Source: Nitrospirota bacterium
Lineage (GTDB): Bacteria; Nitrospirota; CAKKRA01; 9FT-COMBO-42-15
DNA: 6,264 nt
Direction of reading: 5' to 3'
Assembly (NCBI GenBank): GCA_016214425.1
Contig: JACRON010000037.1
Location: 1-6,264, forward strand
Shown: piece by piece, positions 1-5,010 of the stretch
Layout: every line of letters starts with the position of its first letter
Position numbering within the stretch: position 1 is the stretch's first letter
Translations under genes and position numbers: made by a program
The notes under the pieces: generated by a model
What the model saw: only the letters and a program-made list of their open reading frames with translations
Told to the model about the DNA's origin: nothing
Database searches by the model: none

Positions 1-398
1 GGGGCATGTGGCAGCATATAGTATGGGTGGGGCTTTTAATGGCAGCAGGCGTTATATTTGTAATGTGGTATGAGCTAAGAAACAGCGATGTCAAACACAT
101 GCAGAGCATGGCCTTCTTTACCCTTGCCATGTTTCAGATGTTCCATGTTATGGCAATCCGCTCAGAAAGAGAATCGCTTTTCACCATTGGCCTGTTTTCA
201 AATGCAAAGCTTTTTGGCGCTGTGCTTTTGACCTTTACACTACAGCTCTTGATAACCTATCTGCCGCCGCTTCAGGAAATTTTCAAGACAACATCATTAA
301 GCCCTGTTGAGCTCTCCCTCTGCCTTGCTGTATCTTTTACAGTCTTTATTGCCGTAGAGGCAGAAAAGGCATTCCTAAGATGGAGAGAGGGGATTTAA
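1..398 (+). CDS. C-terminal part of a P2-type cation-transporting ATPase (5' end outside window)
   Basis: The frame is open to the left edge, so this is the tail of a longer gene; the Met codon at 6 is not a start. The 130 visible residues hold four hydrophobic helices at about 5-23, 33-52, 67-87 and 103-118. These match helices M7-M10 of the Cation_ATPase_C domain of Ca2+/Mg2+/Na+-type P-type ATPases (SERCA/PMR1-like group). The stretch FQMFHVMAIRSERESLF (about 43-59) is typical of M8 and the loop after it in this family. These pumps sit in the inner membrane and move cations using ATP through a phospho-aspartate intermediate. The DKTGT phosphorylation site and the ion-binding helices M4-M6 lie outside the window, so ion specificity cannot be judged. 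The stop at 396-398 is 41 nt before the preferred start of the patatin gene, which is probably co-transcribed. Confidence 0.9.
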   Translation, partial: GMWQHIVWVGLLMAAGVIFVMWYELRNSDVKHMQSMAFFTLAMFQMFHVMAIRSERESLFTIGLFSNAKLFGAVLLTFTLQLLITYLPPLQEIFKTTSLSPVELSLCLAVSFTVFIAVEAEKAFLRWREGI

Positions 399-400
399 GG

Positions 401-429
401 TTGACTTTTATAAGATTTGGGATTAGAGT
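401..429 (+). promoter_or_regulatory. weak candidate sigma-70 promoter before the patatin gene
   Basis: TTGACT (401-406, 5/6 to consensus) is separated by 17 nt from TAGAGT (424-429, 4/6). The predicted transcription start near 436 lies only a few bases before the ATG at 440, which has no clear Shine-Dalgarno, so an almost leaderless transcript is possible. The -10 match is poor and the gene could equally be read through from the ATPase gene. Confidence 0.25.
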
Positions 430-439
430 AAAAATTATT

Positions 440-1351
440 ATGTCAAGGCACAGGTTAAAAATAACATGGTTGGCAATTGCCCTTTTTGTTTTATCATGCA
501 AGGCTGTTACGCCAGCGCCTGAAACCATCATTGTCCCAAAAAAGCCAAAGGTCGCCCTTGTCCTTGGCGGCGGCGCTGCAAGGGGTCTTGCCCATGTTGG
601 TGTTATAAGGGTGCTTGAGCAGGAGAAGATACCTATTGACCTGATTGTAGGCACAAGCGTGGGAAGCCTGATTGGCGCAGTATACGCATCCCATGCCAAC
701 AGTTTTGAGCTTGAATGGGAGGCGTTTAAGGTTACAAAGGATGATATTTTTGACTTTACCATTATCTCATCCCGGATGGGTACTGTAAAGGGAGACAGGA
801 TAGAGGAGTTTGTAAATAAGGTTGTGCCTGTAAAAAATATAGAAGAGATGAGGATTCCCTTTGCTGCAGTTGCCACTGATTTAAATACAGGCGAAATGGT
901 TGTTATAGACAAAGGCCCTGTTGCAAAGGCTGTTCATGCAAGCAGCGCTATACCCGGTGTATTCCACCCTGTAAATTATTTAAACAAGACACTTGTAGAC
1001 GGCGGTGTGGTAAATAATGTTGCGGTTGATGTGGCAAGACAGAGGGGTGCAGATATTGTGATTGCCGTTGATGTTGGGGGCAATATAGTAAATTATGAGA
1101 TTAACAATCTCTTTGATATTAGCCTTCAGGCAGTAAATATTATGGGTAATGAGATAGCAAGATTTAAGATTAAAGGCTCAGATGTTATAATCGCTCCGCA
1201 AGTTGGCGATATTGGAATGCTTGAATTTGAACAGAAAAAGAGGTGTATGAACGAGGGAATTGCAGCAACACAGAAGGCTGTTCCTCTTATCAAGAATAAG
1301 ATTGATGAATGGCTGAGGAAGAATAATGCAAATGCTGCCAAACAGCCTTAG
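440..1351 (+). CDS. patatin-like phospholipase, predicted lipoprotein (NTE/RssA type)
   Basis: A 303-residue serine hydrolase of the patatin family, which cleaves acyl esters of (lyso)phospholipids with a Ser-Asp dyad. Numbering from the ATG at 440, the oxyanion-hole glycines are GGGAARG at 43-49, the nucleophile elbow is GTSVG at 71-75 (Ser73), and the catalytic Asp is in DGG at 187-189 (Asp187). The order and spacing fit bacterial RssA/NTE-like proteins, and all catalytic residues are present. Residues 1-20 form a basic start (SRHRLK), a hydrophobic stretch and VLSC, a plausible lipobox with Cys20, so the protein is predicted to be a membrane-anchored lipoprotein facing the periplasm. This is why 440 is preferred over the in-frame ATG at 380, which would overlap the ATPase gene by 19 nt and put about 20 extra residues before the signal. 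No strong Shine-Dalgarno precedes 440. The C-terminal 60 residues are Lys/Asn/Ala-rich. The stop codon overlaps that of the converging gene. Physiological substrate unknown. Confidence 0.93.
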   Translation: MSRHRLKITWLAIALFVLSCKAVTPAPETIIVPKKPKVALVLGGGAARGLAHVGVIRVLEQEKIPIDLIVGTSVGSLIGAVYASHANSFELEWEAFKVTKDDIFDFTIISSRMGTVKGDRIEEFVNKVVPVKNIEEMRIPFAAVATDLNTGEMVVIDKGPVAKAVHASSAIPGVFHPVNYLNKTLVDGGVVNNVAVDVARQRGADIVIAVDVGGNIVNYEINNLFDISLQAVNIMGNEIARFKIKGSDVIIAPQVGDIGMLEFEQKKRCMNEGIAATQKAVPLIKNKIDEWLRKNNANAAKQP

Positions 1352-3159
1352 TGAGGGCCTTTGTCTTTACCCCGCTGCCCTCTTTCTAAATCTTTGGACT
1401 GCTCTTTAAAAGGCTGCTTCTTTATATCGTCTTCATCCTTCTCTTGTTTCTTTTTAATTACTTTATCCTGTTTCTTCTCTTTCTTCGGCTCTGAAATATA
1501 CTCTCTCTTTTTTAATTCCTTCTTAGGCTTTATACCCTCCTTTTTTCGCGGCTTTGGTTCTGAGATGTCTTCTTTCTTTTTTAGCTCCTTTTTAGGCTGT
1601 GGTGTGATTTCACCGCCCTTCTGAGGCACAGGCTTTTTTCTTTCAGGGATTTGCACCTTTCCGTCATCCTTTTTAAACTCGGGCCTCTCCCTCTTTTCCA
1701 CAACTGGTGTTTTTGTCTCCTTTGGCTTTAATGGCTTAGTCCCCTCCTTTGGCTCCTGTATTGTCTTTACAGGCATTGTCTTGACCACGCCCTTTTTTGC
1801 AGGTTGTGTTTGAGGGGCAGAAGTTACAGCCTTTACAGGCATGCCTTTTGATGCTTTTATATCCTTTATCTTATCAGAAAAAAGCCTTGGCGCAGGCGGC
1901 GAAGGGGTCTTTACCACAACTGCCCTATTAATAATCTTTGGCGATGGCACAGCATATCTTGGCACAACCTTTGCTGGCAATGGCGCCAAGCTCGCCTTTG
2001 TCGGAACTATCAATGGCGGCCCGGCAATAATCTTTCCAATCTTAAATGGGTTCGGTGGAAGCGGTGCAGCGACCCTTACCCCTCTTACAAATGTATCATG
2101 ATGAATAACAGTTACAGCATTTGCAACATTTACATTTATTGAGACGCTCACATGAGCGGAAGCAGTGTGCCTCCAGTAATATATCTCACCCGGGCCTAAT
2201 GGCACCCATGCAACCCATGCTGGTCCTGTTACAAATCTAACATGAGCAGGACGCCATCTCCACATAACTGCCCTTTCTCCTGGCGCCCAGCACCATCCAA
2301 TTCCCGGGACAAATGCCCATCTGCCGTAATGATACGGCGCCCATCCCCAGGGCTCATAAGAGACCCAGACCCATCCCCACGGGTCGCGCCATACCCATCT
2401 GCCTGTGCGGTACGGCGCCCAGCCAACTTCAACAACAGTTGGTGTCCAGACATAGCCGTATTCAGCAGCATAGATCCATCTGCCGTGTTCATCAAGGTCA
2501 TCAATGCCGCTAACACGGGCAGGCACATACTCCCTGCTCTTGACAGAAGCCAATACACTGTCCCTTTTATCATTCCATTCATCCCATGAATCCCTTTTAT
2601 CAGCAGAGGCTATCTCGTATTCTGGCGACTCATCACCTTCAATCTTTATCTTTTGATTCTCTGTTATAGTAATTGAACCTGCATTTGTAGAAATCTCTGC
2701 CTTTCCTTTTTGAACTATTAAGGTTGTATTTCCCTCATCATCAACCTCAATGCGATACCTGCCAGATGAGAGTGGGGTAATGGCAGCATTAGCCGTGTCT
2801 ATTTCAAAGTGAGTTTCATTTGCACCCAATGTTGCCCTTCCAGCGCCGATTTTCATCTGAATAATCTTATCTGAAAGATTTAGAATGCCTAAATCTGTAT
2901 TCTCTGAAAGCCTGATATAGCCGCTGTTGTCAAACTGAACCTCTGTCCTTGCGCCTTTTGGAGAATATATATAGTCCCCTGTCTGCAAAGGCATATTTAC
3001 TGATGCTGCAATCCAGTCCTTATCATCAGCCCTCTGGATGGAGACATCGCCTTTAATCAGGCTTAGCCTTGCCACGCGGTCATCCGGCTCATCTTCTGCA
3101 AAATTTAAGGATGGAATAGCAAGTAAGAGAACTAAAAATATAATGGCTTTTTTAAACAT
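1348..3159 (-). CDS. secreted FecR-domain / DUF6600-like protein with Lys-Pro-rich tail
   Basis: A 603-residue protein of unknown function. Residues 1-21 are a signal peptide (Lys-rich start, hydrophobic core, likely cleavage after NFA). Residues about 29-175 form a beta-rich FecR-like domain (VARLSLIKGDVSIQR, LQTGDYIYSPKGARTEVQF). Unlike classic FecR anti-sigma regulators there is no cytoplasmic anti-sigma region or internal membrane helix, and no ECF sigma factor or TonB receptor lies nearby. Residues about 210-330 are very rich in Trp, Gly, Tyr and Pro, with three copies of a GRW...GW.W...GWAPY unit, matching the DUF6600 region found in many FecR-type proteins of Gram-negatives. From about residue 365 to the end the sequence is low-complexity and disordered-looking, very rich in Lys, Pro and Glu, and strongly basic. 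The start at 3159 is supported by a good Shine-Dalgarno. A sigma-54-like promoter lies just upstream. Likely periplasmic or surface-associated; the exact role is not known. Confidence 0.85.
   Translation of the reverse strand: MFKKAIIFLVLLLAIPSLNFAEDEPDDRVARLSLIKGDVSIQRADDKDWIAASVNMPLQTGDYIYSPKGARTEVQFDNSGYIRLSENTDLGILNLSDKIIQMKIGAGRATLGANETHFEIDTANAAITPLSSGRYRIEVDDEGNTTLIVQKGKAEISTNAGSITITENQKIKIEGDESPEYEIASADKRDSWDEWNDKRDSVLASVKSREYVPARVSGIDDLDEHGRWIYAAEYGYVWTPTVVEVGWAPYRTGRWVWRDPWGWVWVSYEPWGWAPYHYGRWAFVPGIGWCWAPGERAVMWRWRPAHVRFVTGPAWVAWVPLGPGEIYYWRHTASAHVSVSINVNVANAVTVIHHDTFVRGVRVAAPLPPNPFKIGKIIAGPPLIVPTKASLAPLPAKVVPRYAVPSPKIINRAVVVKTPSPPAPRLFSDKIKDIKASKGMPVKAVTSAPQTQPAKKGVVKTMPVKTIQEPKEGTKPLKPKETKTPVVEKRERPEFKKDDGKVQIPERKKPVPQKGGEITPQPKKELKKKEDISEPKPRKKEGIKPKKELKKREYISEPKKEKKQDKVIKKKQEKDEDDIKKQPFKEQSKDLERGQRGKDKGPH
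1486..1593 (-). repeat. internal direct repeat in the basic tail of the FecR/DUF6600 protein
   Basis: Residues 523-535 (KKELKKKEDISEP) and 546-558 (KKELKKREYISEP) are near-identical 13-mers with a 23-residue period. They are encoded at 1555-1593 and 1486-1524 and are also similar at DNA level, which suggests tandem duplication of a 69-bp unit within the low-complexity tail. Confidence 0.7.
2248..2484 (-). repeat. three tandem ~26-residue Trp-rich repeats (DUF6600 core)
   Basis: The protein repeats begin at GRW residues 226, 253 and 279, giving periods of 27 and 26. Each unit reads roughly GRW-(aromatic)-x(4-6)-GxxW-x-P/V..., and the first two end in GWAPY (246-250, 272-276). At DNA level, CCCATCTGCC recurs at 2316-2325 and 2394-2403, 78 bp apart, with a similar flanking sequence. 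The block is visibly more GC-rich than its surroundings because of the Trp, Gly and Pro codons, which also explains the long false open frames on both strands here. Confidence 0.75.
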
Positions 3160-3166
3160 TTGGAAT

Positions 3167-3174
3167 ACCTCTCA
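3167..3174 (-). promoter_or_regulatory. Shine-Dalgarno of the FecR/DUF6600 gene
   Basis: On the minus strand the sequence reads TGAGAGGT, 7 nt before the ATG at 3159. It is the clearest ribosome binding site in the window and fixes this start. Confidence 0.8.
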
Positions 3175-3190
3175 TGTCTATGCTTAGACA
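3175..3190. promoter_or_regulatory. 16-bp palindrome across the predicted transcription start
   Basis: TGTCTA-TGCT-TAGACA is a perfect 6-bp inverted repeat with a 4-nt centre, lying between the -12 element and the Shine-Dalgarno. The predicted start (3183) falls within it, so it would act as a DNA operator rather than a full mRNA hairpin. It could also be chance in AT-rich DNA. Confidence 0.4.
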
Positions 3191-3193
3191 AAA

Positions 3194-3209
3194 TGCAATA
3201 AATATGCCA
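3194..3209 (-). promoter_or_regulatory. sigma-54 (RpoN) -24/-12 promoter of the FecR/DUF6600 gene
   Basis: On the minus strand this reads TGGCATATTTATTGCA. It has the invariant GG and GC dinucleotides with the required 10-nt gap, plus the flanking TGGCA and TTGCA (consensus TGGCAC-N5-TTGCW). The predicted transcription start is about 3183 (a G), giving a 24-nt leader that contains the Shine-Dalgarno. There are 150 bp upstream before the next gene, enough for an enhancer-binding protein site. Position, direction and leader length are all right for a functional promoter. Confidence 0.65.
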
Positions 3210-3229
3210 TAGTTTAGAAAAGATAGAAT

Positions 3230-3311
3230 AGAAGAGGAAAGAAGGCTGATTTTACTGACAGTTACACCTTTTCTTATTATAATTCCTTACCTGTCTTTTA
3301 ACTCCTCTTCT
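3230..3311. repeat. widely spaced 9-bp inverted repeat upstream of the sigma-54 element
   Basis: AGAAGAGGA at 3230-3238 is the exact reverse complement of TCCTCTTCT at 3303-3311, with 64 bp between. The distal arm lies about 120 bp upstream of the predicted start, within the usual range of activator sites for sigma-54 promoters. The arms are purine-rich and chance is possible. Confidence 0.3.
3255..3283 (+). promoter_or_regulatory. candidate sigma-70 promoter pointing antisense into the LysR gene
   Basis: CTGACA (3255-3260, 5/6), a 17-nt spacer and a perfect TATAAT (3278-3283) lie on the plus strand. Transcription would start near 3290 and run into the 3' end of the minus-strand LysR gene. 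No plus-strand gene follows for 1.7 kb, so it would drive an antisense or short non-coding RNA if real. No obvious intrinsic terminator follows. Confidence 0.35.
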
Positions 3312-3359
3312 CAATCTTTTATACCAAATGGTGCATTAAATGTTTTATTAAGGTTTAAA

Positions 3360-4262
3360 CTAAATATTCTGGAAGGGGAATATCTTTAAAAATTCAAAAA
3401 ATTCCTTTGCAGTAGCTGCAAGGGCTCCTCTTTTATGAAAAACAATGCTGAAATTTCTTGTAAACCGAATGTCCCTGAAGGTATTTGTCCTTAAAGTGCC
3501 GAATTGAACCTCTTTTTTTACTGTCCAGTTGGAGAGGATGGAGACGCCCATGCCGTGCTCTACTGCTGTCTTTATAGCCTCTGTGCTTCCAAGCACAAGC
3601 GGCATCTTCAGGTTGTTTGGCGATATTTTGTTTGCCATGAGATGTTTTTCAATCATCTGCCTTGTGCCAGAGCCGTCCTCGCGCATTATAACAGGCTGGG
3701 TCAATAATTCTGATACAGAGATATTCTTTCTCTTTACCCAGAGATGGTCAGGCGGCATTATTAAGACAAGCTCATCCTCAAGAAGCGTCTCTACTTCAAA
3801 GGACTGTTTTGGCACATCGCCCTCTACAAGGCCGATATCAATCCTGCCTGCATTTAAAAGCTCTGCAATACCCTTTGTATTGCTTACAAAAAGGTTAACA
3901 TCAATCTTTGGATATTTCTTTTTAAAGGCAATGATAACTGTAGGTAAAAGATAGTTTCCAATTGTAGAGCTTGCGCCTACCTGCAGATTCCCCTTTGAAA
4001 GGCCTGTAAGGCTATTTATCTCCTTTTCAACTGTTGAATATAGATTCAGTATATCCTTTGCATATTGATACAGGAGCTTTCCTGCTGGTGTAAGGGTTAT
4101 GTTCTTTCCGCTTCGCTCAAAGAGCGCTGCTTCATAAGACTCCTCCAGCGCCTGTATCTGAAGGCTTACAGCAGGCTGGGTGAGGTTCACCATCTTGGAT
4201 GCCTTTGAAAAGCTCCCTGTTTCTGCAACAGCGCAAAAGACTTTTAATTTATGGCCATTCAT
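3360..4262 (-). CDS. LysR-type transcriptional regulator
   Basis: A 300-residue protein of normal LysR-family length. The winged helix-turn-helix is at about 1-60, with recognition segment GSFSKASKMVNLTQPAVSLQIQ (16-37) and the usual LFERSGKNITLTPAG wing (48-61). A linker helix leads to the periplasmic-binding-protein-like effector domain from about 91 (GNLQVGASSTIGNYLLP). The motifs ASSTIGNYLLP and REDGSGTR (194-201) resemble the CysL/CbbR/CysB-like branch, but the effector cannot be identified. The start at 4262 is the natural first Met of the family; no strong Shine-Dalgarno precedes it. Only 4 nt separate it from the stop of the upstream metallo-hydrolase, so translation is probably coupled and both are read from the promoter at about 4933-4961. 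It likely regulates its own operon and/or the divergent M20-anmK operon (inference). Confidence 0.93.
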   Translation of the reverse strand: MNGHKLKVFCAVAETGSFSKASKMVNLTQPAVSLQIQALEESYEAALFERSGKNITLTPAGKLLYQYAKDILNLYSTVEKEINSLTGLSKGNLQVGASSTIGNYLLPTVIIAFKKKYPKIDVNLFVSNTKGIAELLNAGRIDIGLVEGDVPKQSFEVETLLEDELVLIMPPDHLWVKRKNISVSELLTQPVIMREDGSGTRQMIEKHLMANKISPNNLKMPLVLGSTEAIKTAVEHGMGVSILSNWTVKKEVQFGTLRTNTFRDIRFTRNFSIVFHKRGALAATAKEFFEFLKIFPFQNI

Positions 4263-4266
4263 ATAA

Positions 4267-4926
4267 TTAATTAGAAGGCGGAATCACAAATATCTCTGTC
4301 TCACGAGGCAGCGAATCCTTTGTTATAGCAATCTCAGATTCCTTAAAATGCCTTACCCCCTTCCTCCCTTTTAAAAACTGGTCTATGCCAGCTATGTTTA
4401 AACCGCATTTATCACTTTTATAGTGCATAGGTATTATTATCTTTGGCTTTAATGCATTTATTACAGAATCAACAGCGCTTTTGTCTATGGTGTTTCCGCC
4501 TCCAACTGGGATAAGAAGCACATCAATACTGCCTATCTTTTTTATCTGCTCCTCTGTTAATGTGTGACCCAAATCACCGAGGTGGCAGACAGTTATATCG
4601 TCTGCTTTTATGGTATATACAATATTTCTGCCCCGTTCAGCGCCTTTTGAATTATCATGATAAGCCTCAATGCCGTTAAATATAATGCCTGCCTTCTCTA
4701 TTTTTCCAATGCTCTTGATTACCTCTAACTTGCTTGTTAGGCCTGCAAAATTGCTGTGGTCAGGATGGCTGTGTGATACTGTAACAAACTCTGTCTCATC
4801 CTCAATCTCTGAAAATTTGATGCTGCCATTGTAGCACTCGGGCTCATAAGGGTCTGTTATAACCCTAACAGCGTATTTTTCCTGCGTGATTTTAAAGGCA
4901 GCATGGCCAAAATACTTTATTTTCAT
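4267..4926 (-). CDS. metallo-beta-lactamase-fold metal-dependent hydrolase
   Basis: A 219-residue single-domain MBL-fold protein, similar to the short UPF0173/YtkL-like Zn-dependent hydrolases. Numbering from the ATG at 4926, the metal site is SHSHPDH at 51-57 (HxHxDH: His52, His54, Asp56, His57), with further ligands likely at His90 (AYHD), Asp118 (HLGDLGH, 115-121) and His168 (PMHY). All core ligands are present, so an active metal hydrolase is expected; the protein has no signal peptide and should be cytoplasmic. Substrate unknown. The start is set at 4926 (MKIKYFGHAAF) because family members begin at this point. The same frame extends to a TTG at 4944, but its AAGGA is only 2 nt away. Neither start has a well-spaced Shine-Dalgarno, and the promoter predicts transcription starting exactly at 4926, so a leaderless mRNA is likely. 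It is the first gene of an operon with the LysR gene. Confidence 0.88.
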   Translation of the reverse strand: MKIKYFGHAAFKITQEKYAVRVITDPYEPECYNGSIKFSEIEDETEFVTVSHSHPDHSNFAGLTSKLEVIKSIGKIEKAGIIFNGIEAYHDNSKGAERGRNIVYTIKADDITVCHLGDLGHTLTEEQIKKIGSIDVLLIPVGGGNTIDKSAVDSVINALKPKIIIPMHYKSDKCGLNIAGIDQFLKGRKGVRHFKESEIAITKDSLPRETEIFVIPPSN

Positions 4927-4932
4927 ATATAA

Positions 4933-4961
4933 AATATATGCCAATGTCCTTTATTTGTCAA
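4933..4961 (-). promoter_or_regulatory. strong sigma-70-like promoter for the metallo-hydrolase/LysR operon
   Basis: On the minus strand, TTGACA (4961-4956, 6/6) is followed after 17 nt by TATATT (4938-4933, 5/6). The conventional start position falls on 4926, the A of the hydrolase ATG, so the transcript would be leaderless. Confidence 0.65.
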
Positions 4962-4979
4962 GGTTATTTCTCCCTTGAC
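4957..4979. promoter_or_regulatory. inverted repeat linking the two divergent -35 boxes
   Basis: GTCAAGG (4957-4963) and CCTTGAC (4973-4979) are exact reverse complements separated by 9 bp. Each arm contains most of one -35 element, so a protein bound here would cover both promoters. The symmetry partly follows from two facing TTGAC boxes, but the matching CC/GG extension does not. It does not have the classical LysR T-N11-A at its centre. Confidence 0.45.
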
Positions 4980-5003
4980 TCATTAATATAAAAAGGGTAA
5001 ATT
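4975..5003 (+). promoter_or_regulatory. sigma-70-like promoter for the M20-anmK operon
   Basis: TTGACT (4975-4980, 5/6), a 17-nt spacer and TAAATT (4998-5003, 4/6). The predicted start is 5010-5011, directly at the ATG of the M20 gene, so this transcript may also be leaderless. An alternative -10, TATAAA at 4987-4992, has no matching -35. Confidence 0.45.
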
Positions 5004-5010
5004 TACCTTT
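4993..5010. promoter_or_regulatory. palindromic operator candidate over the M20 promoter -10
   Basis: GGTAAATTTACC (4996-5007) is a perfect 12-bp palindrome. With one mismatched pair it extends to 18 bp (4993-5010), ending right before the ATG. It contains the predicted -10 and part of the start region, the position expected for a repressor site. A further half-site GGTAAA is at 5022-5027, just inside the gene. Confidence 0.45.

Noticed and set aside
380..439. Earlier ATG (380) or TTG (401) start for the patatin gene
   Set aside because: It would overlap the ATPase gene or bury the signal sequence about 20 residues from the N-terminus. The lipoprotein signal is well formed from 440.
346..912. 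188-codon minus-strand open frame opposite the patatin gene
   Set aside because: It is antisense to the catalytic motifs of a clear patatin gene, resembles no family, and has composition typical of a shadow frame.
2229..2589. Long open frames on both strands inside the Trp-rich repeat region
   Set aside because: They are by-products of the locally GC-rich repeated Trp/Gly/Pro codons. They have no recognisable domains or ribosome binding sites and lie wholly inside a well-supported gene.
3353..3360. GTTTAAAC palindrome at the LysR stop
   Set aside because: An 8-bp AT-rich palindrome at a gene end is easily chance; nothing else supports a function.
3364..3383. ATATTC...GAATAT inverted repeat at the end of the LysR gene as terminator
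   Set aside because: The stem is short and AT-rich, lies inside the coding end, and has no downstream T-run on the minus strand.
3529..3954. 141-codon plus-strand open frame opposite the LysR gene
   Set aside because: No recognisable motif and fully antisense to a clear LysR effector domain. The candidate promoter at 3255-3283 is about 240 nt upstream and does not support it.
4927..4944. TTG start at 4944 for the metallo-hydrolase
   Set aside because: The family begins at MKIKYFGH-type sequence (4926), the Shine-Dalgarno-like AAGGA is only 2 nt from the TTG, and the promoter predicts transcription starting at 4926.
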